From Prionace glauca (Eukaryota > Chordata > Chondrichthyes > Carcharhiniformes > Carcharhinidae): a stretch of DNA of 64,000 bases. Positions 30,701 to 42,519 of this stretch are shown here, in pieces. The position numbers were made by a program, and so were the translations under genes. Every line of letters starts with the position of its first letter. Positions within the stretch are counted from its first letter, which is position 1. Below the pieces are notes generated by a model. The model ran no database searches. It had not been told where the DNA came from and worked only from the letters and a program-made list of their open reading frames with translations. The DNA lies in assembly GCA_037974335.1 (NCBI GenBank), contig CM075760.1:59960515-60024514 (forward strand), in the 5' to 3' direction.

Positions 30701-30859
30701 TCTGACAAACGGTCATCCAGACTTGAAGCACTGACTCTTTATATTGTTCTTCAGTGAAGGAGATCCTTACCTGGTCTGGCCGACATGTGATTCCAGAGCC
30801 ATAGCATTGTGGTTGACTCTCAAGTCCCTCTGAAATTGTGTTGCAAGCCACTCAGTTGT

Positions 30860-31060
30860 ATCACCACTATCTTCTCCAGGGCAAGTAGAGATGGGCAATA
30901 AAATGCTGACCAGCCAGCTACACCCATGACCCATGAATGAATAAAATCTATTCTCTCTCCACAGATGCTGTCAGGCTTGCTGAGATTTTCCAGCAATTTC
31001 TGTTTTTGTTTCAGATTCCAGCATCCACAGTATTTTATCTGAATGCCAACCACTGCACCA
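30860..31060 (+). mobile_element. Jockey-type tail plus short dispersed repeat
   Basis: 30870-30945 carries GGGCAAGTAGAGATGGGCAA, then AAAATGCTGACCAGCCAGC. 30950-31050 carries the dispersed block CACAGATGCTGTCAGGCTTG, GAGATTTTCCAGCAATTTCT. Confidence 0.6.
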
Positions 31061-31107
31061 CCATGGTGCCCACATTCCAGAGGCCCAGAACTGAGAGAAA
31101 GGGTCTT

Positions 31108-31627
31108 ACTCACAGGCCAGAGGAGGAAGTTTAAGTCTGTGTGTGAAGCTAAAAACAGAAGCTGTGCTGTTTCAAATCAAACTGCGGGACTTGGGAGAAA
31201 ATGATGGGAAGAGATTTTGCAAAGTCCCCTCCCCGACTCCCTCAGCTGGCAGCCCAGCACGCAGGCGCAGAGAGGGCGGCTGAGCCGAGCTGTCCGGAGC
31301 AGGCGCAGTGCGGCTGCCGCCAGCGGTCGCTCTCGATGTCTTTTTGGAGCAGCCGGAGGGGGGAGGGGGAGATCACCGAGCGGCTTCTCGCTCTGGGCGG
31401 AGCCGCCAGCCGCTTGTCTGGAAACCTTGGCTCGAGGAGGGGGGGGGAGGGGAAGGGGGGGGAACAATGGGTGGGGGCGGGGCTCCCGGGTCAGCGCGCG
31501 CTTTGTCCCATTGTCTGAATGCGGAGCTTGTTGAGCTGTTCATTCCTGCCCAGCAAAGCTGCTGCTCTCTCTCTGAATAAAGACTGAGCTTCAGACAGAC
31601 TCAAACTTCCTCCCGTCTGCAACATCT
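31108..31627. promoter_or_regulatory. Bidirectional CpG-island promoter with two opposed first exons
   Basis: The plus-strand first exon ends at 31627 with donor CAACATCT|GTGAGTAAAA. The minus-strand first exon ends at 31114 with donor CTGGCCT|GTGAGTAAGA. The two exon ends are homologous to each other (GCTTCAGACAGACTCAAACT against GCTTCACACACAGACTTAAA). Between them is a CpG-rich core. The plus donor pairs with the acceptor at 32881 (ZNF 33123). The minus donor pairs with the acceptor near 27980 (ZNF 27624). Confidence 0.75.
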
Positions 31628-31629
31628 GT

Positions 31630-32435
31630 GAGTAAAACACTTTCTTTTCTCCCCCTTTCCATTTATTTTCTCATTCTGGGGGAAATTGGGGACCTGCAGC
31701 AACTGAAGGGAAAGGAAGTGAATGCAGGGAGGGTGCAGACTCTGGAAAGGTTGGCCCAGGTCTCTCTCTCTCTCTGTTTTAAAGACATTGACATCCTTTG
31801 CTCACTCAGCTTGACACATTTATTTGTCTGCATAAAGCATGGTCTGTTTCCAAAAGTTCACAATTAAAGAGGTGGTTTTCCCAGAGGATGGCTGACCTTT
31901 AAGGGGACAGTAAATAGGACATAGATATACCTCGTGTTGTTGTGGTACATATTAGACATTATTTATGTTTCTGTAATAATTAGTTACTATTAATTCTACA
32001 TTTTAATATCTACTGTATATCTTTAGTCTTCGCAATATAACGATCGTCCAGCAACTCCATTCCTTACCAATGCTTTGTTGAGCAGTTCTATTCCTCCTGT
32101 ATTTGTGTAAGTTTATTTCAATGCAGTCTGCATCCAATTTCATTTTGAAATAATTTGCTACTGTTTCCACGATCCTCATAGGAAGAGATGCAGATTAAGA
32201 TTACTCGCTATCTGAATAATTTTCTTCCTCACATCCCTTGCCACTGTGCTGCTAATTAAGAAAGAGAGTATGGCATATCAGACATTTGTCATTCAGGTTT
32301 ATACGCCTGAAATTAAATATATATTCCAGCACACTGCATATTAAGATTTTCAGGTTTCTTTGAAGCTGTTGAATTGCTCCTTCACTAAAATTGTTTGGCT
32401 GAATATTTAGTACGGCAGAGTGAGAATAGAGAGAA
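31630..32435 (+). other. Intron of the 33-kb zinc-finger locus
   Basis: The first about 100 bp (CTCATTCTGGGGGAAATTGG, CTGCAGCAACTGAAGGGAAA) is shared with 37880-37945 and, reversed, with 55840-55900. 32040-32260 carries a reversed old LINE 3' fragment. No other gene is seen. Confidence 0.5.
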
Positions 32436-32439
32436 TGCA

Positions 32440-32755
32440 TCATGCAGCATGGTGGCAGAGTGGTTGGCACTGTTGCCTCACAGCTCCAGCGACTTGGGTT
32501 CAATTGTCAGCTTGGGTCATTGTGCAGAGTTTGCCTGTTCTCCCCATGTCTGCGTGAGTTTCCTCCCACATTCCAAAGATGTGTGGATTAGGTGCATTGG
32601 CTATGCTAAATTGCCCCTTAGTGTCACGGGATGCGTAGGTTGGAGGGATTAGCAGGGTAAATATGTGGGGTTATTGGGATAGGGCCTGGGTGGGATGGTT
32701 GTCAGTGCAGATTCGATGGGCCAAATGGCCTCCTGCACTACAGTGATTCGATGGT
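32440..32755 (+). mobile_element. tRNA-derived SINE with CR1-type tail
   Basis: GCAGCATGGTGGCAGAGTGG, GTTCTCCCCATGTCTGCGTG, TAAATTGCCCCTTAGTGTCA, then a tail with GATTCGATGGGCCAAATGGC. Near full length. Confidence 0.85.
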
Positions 32756-33122
32756 TTTGATCATCAGGGATGATCTTGTTTAGTAAAGATAGAGAAAAGA
32801 TGGTTCCATTGACATTAGAAGTTTTGCTTTTGAATTTCTACCCTGCACTACAGTGATGACTTTCATGAACTTCTTTTACAGGGTATTAGAAGTGGAATAT
32901 TTGCAGACAGAAATCCCAAACAATGTGACTGGAAAAGCACCGAGACACACACCCAAGTGAGAGTGTCCCTTTGAATTAACTATGGAAAGAGTTTTAACGA
33001 GTTACAAGCCTGAAAAAAACATTTACACCATTCACAGCAAGGAGAAACTGTACATACGTTTTATGTCTGTACGAGGCTTCAAATGATCATCCAACCCGGA
33101 GAGACACAAGGATACCTGCGCC

Positions 33123-34384
33123 ATGGAGAAACCATGGAAATGTGGGGACTGTGGGAAGAGATTCAGATCTCCATCAGAGCTGGAGATTCATAGACGCAGC
33201 CACACTGGATAGAGGTCGTTCACCTGCTCAGAGTGTAGGAAGGGGTTCAGTAATTCATCCAACTTATTGAAACACAAACGAGTTCACACTGGGGAGAGAC
33301 CATTCACTTGTTCTGACTGTAGGAAGGGATTCAAATCCCTATCACAGCTCGAGATTCATCGACGCATTCACACTGGAGAGAGGCCGTTCACCTGCATCGA
33401 GTGTGGGAAGGGATTCACTCATTCATCCAACCTCCTGACACACAAGACAGTTCACACTGGGGAGAGACTGTTCTCCTGCTGTGAGTGTGGGAAGGGATTC
33501 TGTGATTCATCCACTCTGAGGAAACACCAGAGAGTTCACACTGGGGAGAGACCGTTCACCTGCTCTGACTGTGGGAAGAGATTCACTCGGTTATTCAACC
33601 TGCTGTCACACCAGCGAGTTCACACTGGGGAGAGTCTGTTCACCTGCTTAGAGTGTGGGAAAGGATTCAGCAATTCATTCAACTTGGTGATACACCAGCG
33701 AGTTCACACTGGGGAGAGACCATTTACTTGCACCATCTGTGGGAAGCAATTTACTCATCCATCCTCCCTGCGGACACATCAGCGAGTTCACACTGGAGAG
33801 AGGCCATTCACTTGCACAGTGTGTGGGAAGCGATTCACTCAGTCAGCCAGCCTGCGGGCACACCATGTCACTCATGCCGATGAGAGACCCTTCAAATGCT
33901 CAGCCTGTGAGAGCAGCTTCAAAATAGCTGCTGATCTGAGGGTCCATCAGTGAATTCACACCAAGGAGAGACCCTTCAGCTGCTCTCATTGTGTAAAGAA
34001 ATTTAGAACATCATCCAGCCTTCGGACACACCAGCGAGTTCACACTGGGGAGAGGCCATTCAACTGTTCTCAGTGTGGGAAGAGATTTAATGATTCATCC
34101 AGCTTGCTGACCCACCAGCGAGGCCACACCGGGGAGAGGCCATTCACCTGCTCTGAATGTGGGAGGGATTCACTCGGTCATCCCACCTGCTGATACACCA
34201 GCAGACTCACACCGGAGAGAGTCTGTTCACCTGCTCTCAGTGTGGGAAGGGATTCAGTAATTCATTCAACTTGCGAACACACCAGCGAGTTCATACGGGG
34301 GAGAGACCATTCACCTGCTCTGAGTGTGGGAAGGGATTCACTCAGTCTTCCCACCTGCAGACACACCAGCGAGTTCACAAGTGA
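33123..34384 (+). pseudogene. C2H2 zinc-finger pseudogene, 15 fingers, two stops and one frameshift
   Basis: Canonical ATG-Glu-Lys-Pro-Trp start at 33123. An in-frame TAG at 33210-33212 (linker Gly-Glu to Gly-stop) comes after finger 1. A TGA at 33951-33953 falls in finger 10 (H-Q-R to H-Q-stop, a CGA to TGA change). One base is lost near 34163 in finger 13 (G-R instead of G-K-G-F). The rest reads through to the TGA at 34382-34384. Fingers 2-9 give a 228-codon open stretch. The leader has an acceptor at 32879-32881 and the fossil finger. Fingers 9-11 are the three-finger cassette shared with the loci at 54 and 58 kb. Promoter and splice sites remain intact, so transcription is possible. Confidence 0.88.
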
Positions 34385-34639
34385 TTATGGGTTTGGATTC
34401 TGCTGTTGTCCATCACATCCAGTACTAAAGCATGTTCATTCTGACAGTTGGTAAAGTGAGAGTGTTTCTCTGGCTAGTCTCAGAACTTTGCTTCTAGGGG
34501 CTGATGCTCTTTGAACCTGTGAGTGAACATTTCCACTTATCCACAATAGCTTATGAAGTACATTTATTTTATCCTGGATAGCAAATACTGTTCTTCATAC
34601 CACAACAGGTAGATCTGAAATAAATACATTTGTCAGTTT

Positions 34640-35005
34640 CATCGAGACTACAACACATGGCCAGGCACATCAGCCCAATTGGTCTGTGTTAGTATTTATG
34701 CTCCTCATGAGCCTCCACCCACCCCCCTCCATCTCCCCCATCAGCATATCCTTTTATTCCTTTCTCCCTCATGTATGTATCTCGCTTCCCCTTCAATGTA
34801 TTCACGCTGTTCACCTCAACCACTCGCTGTGGTAGTGAGTTCCATATTCTCACCACTCATTGGGTAAACAGGTTTCTCATGAAATATTTGTTGGATAATT
34901 GAACTGCTTTGTAATCTTTAAGACCTTTCATCAGGTCACCCGTCATTTTCTTTTGAGTGAAAAGCCACCTTGGCCTTTCCTGAAGGTTAAATGTCCTCAG
35001 TTCTT
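34640..35005 (-). mobile_element. CR1-like LINE 3' fragment, reversed
   Basis: CAACACATGGCCAGGCACAT, CACTCGCTGTGGTAGTGAGT, CACCACTCATTGGGTAAA: the reversed C-terminal coding of an older CR1 family. Confidence 0.65.
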
Positions 35006-35043
35006 CAATATTACAGAACAATATTGACGGGCTGATCAGATCC

Positions 35044-35222
35044 GTGGCAAATGTCCAAAGATGTGTGGGTTAGGTTGATGGACCATGCTAAATTAACCTT
35101 AGTGTGAGGGGGATTAGCAGGGTAAATGTGTTGAGTTATGGAAATAAGGCCTGGGTGGGATTGTGGTTGGTATAGATTCGATGGGTTGAATGGCCTCCTT
35201 CTGCACTGTAGGACTTTTATGA
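35044..35222 (+). mobile_element. SINE, 5'-truncated, inserted in a CR1 fragment
   Basis: CCAAAGATGTGTGGGTTAGG, then ATTCGATGGGTTGAATGGCC and CTTCTGCACTGTAGGAC. The CR1 coding before (GTGGCAAATG) and after (AAATGGAATTTAACCCTG) is contiguous apart from an AAATG duplication. Confidence 0.7.
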
Positions 35223-35459
35223 AATGGAATTTAACCCTGAAAACTGTGAGGTGATGCATCTATTCATGAAATGTTACTTTATTAACTACCTACTGGTCAG
35301 TAACAAATGATTAAGTGGTGATCCTTAATTGAACTGCAATTAATTAATCAATAAATCTTAAATATTACAAGACTGAGTTTTATTTGCTGTAAAAATGTAA
35401 TATTTTAATTACTGTGTATGTAAATGTGCAATGAAGATAAAGATGGAGTTGTATCCAAC

Positions 35460-36850
35460 ACAAAGAAAGATAGTTGTTGGAGGTCAGTCATCTCAGCTCT
35501 AGGACATCACTGCAGGAGATCGTCAGGTTACTATCCCAGGCCTAACCATCTTTAACTGCTTCATTAGTGACCTTCCCTCCATCATAAGGTCAGAAGTGGG
35601 GATGTTTGCTGATAATTGCACAATGTTCAGCACCATTTGTGACTCCTCAGATACTGAGGCAGTGTATGCTCAATTTGCAGCAAGATCTGGACAATATCCA
35701 GCCTTGGGCTGACAAATGCCAAATAACATTCATGCCACACAAGTGCCAGACAATGACCATCTCCAACAAGAAAAAGTTAAAGTGAAGTTTATTTAATAGT
35801 CACAAGTTGGCTTACATTAACACAGCAATGAAGTTACTGTGAAAATCTCCCAGTCACCGCACCCCAGCACCTGGTTGGATACACCGAGAGTGTTTAACAT
35901 GGCCAATGTAGCTACCAAGCACATTTTTGGACCATGGAAGGAAACCGGAGCACCCGATGGAAATCCATGCAGACATGGGGAGAATGTGCAAACTCCACAC
36001 AGTGATCCAAAATGGGAATCGAACCTGGGTCCCTGGCACAGTGAGGCTGCAGTGCTAACCACTGTGCCACTGTGCTGCCCTCAGGAAAGAATTTAAGCAT
36101 TCTCCCTGCCATTCAATGCCTTTCAAGTGCTGAAACCCGCACTATCAACATCCTAGAAGTTAAGATTGATCAGAAACTGAACTGGACCAGCCATATAAAT
36201 ACAGTGGCAGTAAGAGCTGGTCAGAGGCTGGGAATTCTGTGGTGAGTAATTCAACTCCTGACCACACCGCCCCCCCACCTCCCCCTCATCTCCCCATTCC
36301 CCCAAAAGCCTGTCCACCATCTACAGGGCACAAGTCAGGACTGCAATGGAATGCTCTCCACTTGACCGAATGAGTGCAGCTCTAACAACACAAGAAGCTT
36401 AACAGTATCCAAGACAAAACAACCACCTTTATTAGCGAGCTATCCACAAACATTCAATCTCTCCACCGATGATGCACAGTCGTAGCAGGGTGTATCATCT
36501 ACAAGATACACTGCAGGAACTAAGCAAGATTCTTTGAACAGCATTTTGCAAACCCACAGATTCCACCATCTAGAAGGACAAGGGGCAGCAGACACATGGG
36601 GAACATCACCACTTGGAGGTTCCCCTCAAACCACTCACCATCCTAACTTGGAAACATATCAGCTGTTCCTTTACTGTCACTAGGACAAAATTCTTAAACA
36701 TACTCCGTAAGAGCACTATAGATGGTCCTACACCACATAGACTGCAGTGTTTGAAGAAGGCAGCTCACCAACACCTTCTCAAGGGCAATTAGGGATAAGC
36801 AGTAAATGCTGGCCTGGTCAGCGAAATCCTCACCCCTGGAATTTAAAAAA
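35460..36850 (+). mobile_element. Jockey-like LINE, 3' half, split by a SINE
   Basis: Decayed reverse transcriptase coding: I-S-D-L-P-S-I-I-R-S and M-F-A-D-N-C near 35565-35620, then after the SINE I-D-Q-K-L-N-W-T-S-H-I-N-T near 36160-36200. The C-terminal part and the 3' end follow (GAAGGCAGCTCACCAACACC, AGCAGTAAATGCTGGCCTGG). This 3' end is the source of the tails seen on the SINEs at 3868, 28860 and 30870. Frames are broken. Confidence 0.75.
35772..36085 (-). mobile_element. tRNA-derived SINE, reversed, inserted in the jockey-like LINE
   Basis: GTGAAGTTTATTTAATAGTC, GGCTTACATTAACACAGCAA, AATCGAACCTGGGTCCC. Complete copy of the GTGACTAATAAA subfamily. Confidence 0.85.
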
Positions 36851-36907
36851 GATGTACTAGCAAGAGAAACATTCAAGGTCTGACTACACTCAATTTGAAG
36901 CTTTATG

Positions 36908-37190
36908 ACTTAGTTTAAATTTATTTATTTATTATAAGTAGGCTTACATTAACACTGCAGTGAAGTTACTCTGAAAATCCCCTAGTCTCCACACTCTGCA
37001 CCTGTTTGGGTACACTGAGGGAAAATTTAGCATGGTTAATGCACCTAACTAGCACATCTTTCGGACTGTGGGATGTAACCCAAGCAGACATAGGGAGAAT
37101 GTGCGGATTCCACAGACAGTGACTCAAGCTGGGAATTGCACCCTGGTCCCTGACACTGTGAAGCAGCAGTGCTAACCACTGTGCTGCCCC
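36908..37190 (-). mobile_element. tRNA-derived SINE, reversed
   Basis: TAAGTAGGCTTACATTAACA, CACATCTTTCGGACTGTGGG, GTGCTAACCACTGTGCTGCC. Slightly shortened in the middle. Confidence 0.85.
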
Positions 37191-37339
37191 AAGGGATTGT
37201 TTAGAATCAGACAGAGATGATGTGAAACAGTTCTATTGTATTCCAGTTTCAGATAAGAACAAGTGGTTGTTGATAATTAGGGATCAATTAAATTACTAAT
37301 TTATGTGTAATATACAGACTGGATTCGCTTCCTTAGTGA

Positions 37340-37850
37340 GAAAAGAAATGGAAAGGGGGAAACATTGATTTCCTCCCAGATGCTGCACAGAGGAGGGAGT
37401 TTCACTCTGAAGCTCATCGGCCAACCTCCGCATTGTGATGTCACAATAGAGCCCTGTGACTCAGCCAATAGAAATCACTCTGCTCCGTGGTGACGTCTAG
37501 GTCTTCCAGTGCGCAGGCCCGGGCGCGCGGACCCGGGAGCTCCGCCCCAACCCCTCCCCCTGCCCCTTATCGAGCCAAGGTTTCCAGACAAGCGGCTGGC
37601 GGCTCCGGCCAAAGCGAGAAGCCGCTCGGTGATCTCCCCCTCCCCCCAGGCCGGGACTGCGCATGTCCAAGGGAGAAGGGAAGCTGCGCATGTGCGTGTC
37701 CACCCTCTGACCTGCATGTTGAGGTGTTAACCAATGGGGAGAGTTGGAAGACCGGAAGAACTCTGGTCTTTCAGCCAATCAGGGCGCGGATTTTGTGTGA
37801 CTGAAGATTGAGCTTCAGACAGACTCAAAGTTCCACTGACTCCAACATCT
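37340..37850. promoter_or_regulatory. CpG-island promoter with plus first exon and a minus-strand relic
   Basis: The plus-strand exon ends CTCCAACATCT|GTGAGTAAAA at 37850. The core has CCAAT boxes (CAGCCAATAGAA near 37465, AACCAATGGGG near 37730, CAGCCAATCAGG near 37778) and GCGCATGTCC, GCGCATGTGC. A CRE-like TGACGTCT lies near 37492. The left part (37340-37440) is homologous, on the minus strand, to first exons elsewhere, but its donor position reads GGGAGG. No minus-strand gene remains to the left. The next plus acceptor of this family is at 43170, so this may drive the 43-kb ZNF through a 5.3-kb intron. Confidence 0.65.
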
Positions 37851-38084
37851 GTGAGTAAAACTCTTTCTTTTCCCCCCTTTCTGTTTCTTTTCTCATTCTG
37901 GGGGAAGCTGGAGACTTGCAGCAACTGAAGGGAAAGGAAGTGAATCCAGGGAGGATGCAGACTCTGACCAAAACACTATTAGTTTTAACTTAGTTATAGA
38001 TAAAGATAGGGGGACTCCACAGGTTAAGGCCCTGAGCTGGAGCAGGGCCAATTTTGTGGGCATTAGGCAGGATCTAGCAGATAT

Positions 38085-39122
38085 TGATCATAGAACATTA
38101 CAGCGCAGAACAGGCCCTTCGGCCCACGATGTTGCGCCGACCAGTTACAAAACAATGACCACTAGCCTAAACCAATTCCTTTTCGTCCGTAAACCTATCC
38201 ACAGATCTCTTAAACGCCCCCAAACTAGGCGCATTTACAACTGCAGCTGGCAGGGCATTCCAGTCCCTCACCACCCTCTGGGTAAAGAACCTACCCCTGA
38301 CATCAGTCCTATAACTACCCCCCCCCTTAATTTAAAGTCATGCCCCCTCGTGCTAGCTTTCTCCATCCTAGGAAAAAGGCTATCACTATCTACCCTGTCT
38401 AAACCTCTAATCATCTTATATGTTTCAATGAGGTCCCCTCTTAGCCGCCTTCTTTCCAGCGAAAACAACCCCAAATCTCTCAGTCTCTCCTCATAGGATC
38501 TCCCCTCCATACCAGGCAACATCCTGGTAAACCTCCTCTGCACCCTCTCCAAAGCCTCCACATCCTTCCTGTAATGTGAGGACCAGAACTGCACACAAAA
38601 CTCCAAGTGCGGCCGCACCAGAGTTGTGTATAGTTGCATCATGACGCTGTGACTCCTAAATTCAATCCCCCTACCAATAAACGCCAAGACACCGTATGCC
38701 TTCTTAACAACCTTATCTACTTGATTCCCAACTTTCAGGGATCTATGTACACATACACCTATATCCCTCTGCTCCTCCACACTATTCAAAGTCCTCCTGT
38801 TAGCCCTATACTCAACACATCTGTTATTCCTACCGAAATGAATTACCTCACACTTCTCCACATTAAACTCCATCCGCCACCTCGCAGCCCAGCTCTGCAA
38901 CCTTTCTAAGTCACCCTGCAAACTATGACACCCTTCCTCACAATCTACCACACCTCTGACTTTGGTGTCATCAGCAAACTTACTAATCCACCCAACTATA
39001 CCCTCATCCAGATCATTAATAAAAATTACAAACAGCAGTGGCCCCAAAACAGATCCCTGAGGCACACCACTCGTAACCGAACTCAGGTGAAAATGTTTTG
39101 AAAGGAAAGGAATGACTGGCAA
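38085..39122 (-). mobile_element. CR1-like LINE, second subfamily, 5'-truncated
   Basis: A 284-codon open frame (38268-39122, minus) starts at a P-Q-G-S-V-L-G-P-L-L-F-V-I-F-I-N-D-L region. It contains F-A-D-D-T-K-V-R-G and ends in F-K-L-R-G-G. The 3' end is CATAGAACATTACAGCGCAG. It is distinct from the subfamily at 8183, with different 3' sequence and protein. It also looks rather young. Confidence 0.88.
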
Positions 39123-40025
39123 ATGTGAGGCTTTTAAAAGTGTGATAAAGAGTCCAGGGGTAGTATATTCCTGTTACAGTGAAGGGAAAGAATGGTTAAT
39201 GGAAGGATCCCTGGCTGACAGGGGACACTGAGGCTTTGGTCAGGTAAAAGAAGGAAGCACACATTGGGATTAGATAATTAGGGACAAGTGAATCCCTCAA
39301 TGCCTGGAACAAGCTGCCAGAGGTAGCAGTAGAGCCAGGTGCAATTTTGGCTTTTAAATAGGATTACACGGTTACATAGTGAGATGGCTATGGAGAGATA
39401 TGGACCAAACGTGACAATTGGGAATTGCTTAGCCATTCTTAAAAAAGGGTGGCATGAACAAGTTGGGCCACAGGGTCTGTTTCATCATTGTAGATCTCTA
39501 TGACTATGAAGCACACAAGGCAACACTTAAGAAGAAATCAGCAGGGCAAAAAGAGGGTATGATATGGACCTGGCAGGTATGGTTAAAGAAAATCCCAAGA
39601 GGTTGTATAACTATATTAAGAATAAAACGGTGGCTAGAGAGAGAATAGGTCCCCTGAAAAATCAACATAGCCATCTGAGCATGGAGCCAGAGGAGATGGG
39701 TGAGATTTTTAAAGAATATTTCTCCTTGGTGTTTACTGAGGAGAACATGATGGGTGCTAAAGCAATAAGGGGAACAAGTGGTGATGCCTCAGACCACATG
39801 CATATTACTAGGGAGGAGCTATTGCAGTCTTAAAGTGCATTAAGGTGGACAAATCTTCTGGGCCTGATCAACGCCTCTACTTTCTCTGGAAACTAAGGAA
39901 ATTTGGTATTTCGTCTGTGACTCTCACCAACTTTTACAGATGTGCCCATAGGGAGCATTCTTTCTGGTTATATCACAGATTGGTATGGCTCCTGCTTGGC
40001 CCAAGACCACAAGAAACTACAAAGT
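39123..40025 (+). mobile_element. CR1-like and L2-like LINE fragments
   Basis: 39300-39505 is a CR1 3' end (CTGGAACAAGCTGCCAGAGG, CTCTATGACTATGAA). 39505-39865 is the segment between endonuclease and reverse transcriptase (Y-N-Y-I-K-N-K-T-V-A-R-E-R-I-G-P-L). 39866-40025 is L2-like (TTTTACAGATGTGCCCATAG). Confidence 0.6.
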
Positions 40026-42415
40026 CATAGAATCGTAGAGGTTTACAGCATGGAAACAGGCCCTTCAGCCCAACTCATCCATGCTGTCCCTTTTTTAACT
40101 CCAAAACTAGTCCTAATTGCCCACATTCATAGAACATAGAACATTACAGCACAGAACAGGCCCTTCGGCCCACGATGTTGCGCCGACCAGTTACAAAAAC
40201 AATGAACCACTAGCCTATACCAATCCCTTTTCGTCCATAAACCTATCTACAGATCTCTTAAACGCCCCCAAACTAGGCGCATTTACAACTGCAGCAGGCA
40301 GGGCATTCCAATCCCTCACCACTCGCTGGGTAAAGAACCTAACCCTGACATCCGTCCTGTGGCTACCCCCCCCTTAATTTAAAGCCATGCCCCCTCGTGC
40401 TAGCTTTCTCCATCCGAGGAAAAAGGCTATCACTGTCCACCCTATCTAAACCTCTAATCATCTTATATGTTTCAATAAGATCCCCTCTTAGCTGCCTTCT
40501 TTCCAACGAAAACAACCCCAAATCCCTCAGTCTCTACTCATAGGACCTTCCCACCATACCAGGCAACATCCTAGTAAACCTCTTCTGCACCCTCTCCAAA
40601 GCCTCCATATCCTTCCAGTAATGTGGGGACCAGAACTGCACACAATACTCCAAGTGCGGCCGTACCAGAGTAGTGTACAGTTGCAACATGACGCTGCGAC
40701 TCTTAAATTCCATCCCCCTACCAATAAATGCCAAGACATAGTACGCCTTCTTAACAACCTTATCTACTTGATTCCCAACTTTCAGGGATCTGTGTACACA
40801 TACACCTAGATCCCTCTGTTCATCCACACTATTCAAAGTCCTCCCGTTAGCCCTATACTAGACACATTCAGTCCATGTTCCTTTATACCCATCGTACCCA
40901 TGTAACTGTCCTTTCACTTTTTAAAAGATGAAATGTACCTGCCTCTCCTACTATCTCTGGCAGCTTATTCCAGACACCCACCATCCTTTGTGTGGAAAAA
41001 TTGCCCCTCTGATCCTCTTGTTTCTCTACGCTCTTACCTTAAACCTGTGCCCACTAGTTTTGGACTCCCCTACATTTGGGAAAAGATATTGAGTATCTAG
41101 CTGATCTATCCCTGTCATTATTTTATTGACCTCTATAGGATCACCGCTAAGCCTCCTACGCTCCAGAGAAAGAAGTCCCAGTCTATCCAGCCTTTCCTTA
41201 CAACTCAAACCATCAAATCCCGGTAGCATTCTAGTAAATCTTTTCTGCACTCTTTCTTGTTTAACAATATCCTTTCTATAATAGGGTGACCAGAACTCTA
41301 CACACTATTCCAAGTGTGCCCTTAGCAATGTCTTTTATAACTTCAACAAGACATCCCAACTCCTGCATTCATGTTCTGACCAATGAAACCAAGCATGCCA
41401 AATGCCGCCTTCACCATTCTGTCCACCTGTGACACCACTTTCAAGTAGCTATGAACCTATACTCCTAGATCTCTTTATTCTATAACTCTCCTCAATGCCC
41501 AACCATTCACTGAATAAATCCTGTCCTGGTTCAATCTACCACAATACATCACCTTGCATTTATCTAAATTAAACTCCATCTGCCATTTGTCAGTCCACTG
41601 GCCCAATTGATCAAGATCCCGTTGCAATCCTAGATAACCTTCACTGTCCACAATGCCATCAATCTTGATGTCATCTGTAAAATTAATAACCATGCCTCCT
41701 ATATTCCCATCCAAATCGTTAATGTAAGTGACAATTAACAGTGGGCCCTGCACTGATCTGTGAGGCACACTGCTGGTTCCAACCCTCCACAATCACCCTC
41801 TATCTTCTGTCATCAAGCCCATTTTGTATCCATTTGGCTACCTTACCCTGGATCCCGTGAGATTTAACTTAATGAAACAACCTACCATTTGTCAAAGGCC
41901 TTGCTGAAGTCCATGCAGACAACATCAACTGCACTACCCTCATCAACCTTGGTTACCCTTTTAAAAAACTCAAATTTGTGAGACACGATTTTCCTTTCAC
42001 AAAGCCATGCTGTCCCTAATCAGTCCTTGTGTCTCTAAATGTGTGTAGATCCTGTCTGTCAAAATACCTTCTAGCAACTTAGCCACTACAGATGTGAGGT
42101 CACCAGCCTGTGGTTCCCAGGCTTTTCCCTGCAGCCCTTCTTAAACAAAGACACAACGTTTGCCATTCTCCAATCTTCAGGCACCTCACCTGTGACTATC
42201 GATGATTCAAATATCTCTGCTAGGGTCCAGCAATTTCCACCCTAGCCTCCCACAATGTCCTGGAATACACTTCATCAGGTCCCAGGGATTTAGCTAATTT
42301 GATGCGCTTTAAGACTTCCACCACCTCCTCTGGTTATGTGTACACTCCTCAGGACATCACTATTTATTTCCCAAGTTCTCTAACATCCGTGCTTTTCTCA
42401 ACAAAGGATTTCTCG
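40026..42415 (-). mobile_element. CR1-like LINE, third subfamily, long reversed copy
   Basis: The 3' end at 40026 is CATAGAATCGTAGAGGTTTA. Coding resumes after a nested LINE at 40862 and runs through the reversed C-terminal domain (41026-41250), the F-T-D-D-I-K-I-D-G core (41640-41690), and upstream reverse transcriptase motifs to about 42415. Multiple frame breaks. Related to the copy at 533-1627 by F-P-K-V-R-E-S-K-T-R-G-H-R-F-K-V. Confidence 0.75.
40127..40862 (-). mobile_element. CR1-like LINE, second subfamily, nested
   Basis: CATAGAACATAGAACATTAC at the 3' side. Coding parallels 38085-38830 closely. ACATTCA at both ends (near 40121-40127 and 40864-40870) is a probable target duplication in the older LINE. 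Confidence 0.8.
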
Positions 42416-42519
42416 AAGGATTGTGAATGAAACCCTGCCAACATCACACAAACCTGCCTCCTATCCATTATCTCTGTGTACACATCTGGCTGCCTCGGAA
42501 AAGCAGCCAGCATAATCAG

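Noticed and set aside
31177-31534. Overlapping Gly/Arg/Pro-rich frames in the CpG islands (also 37475-37804, 55792-56401, 10285-10707)
   Set aside because: Open only because of high GC and few stop codons. All frames on both strands are equally open and homologous islands do not keep them.
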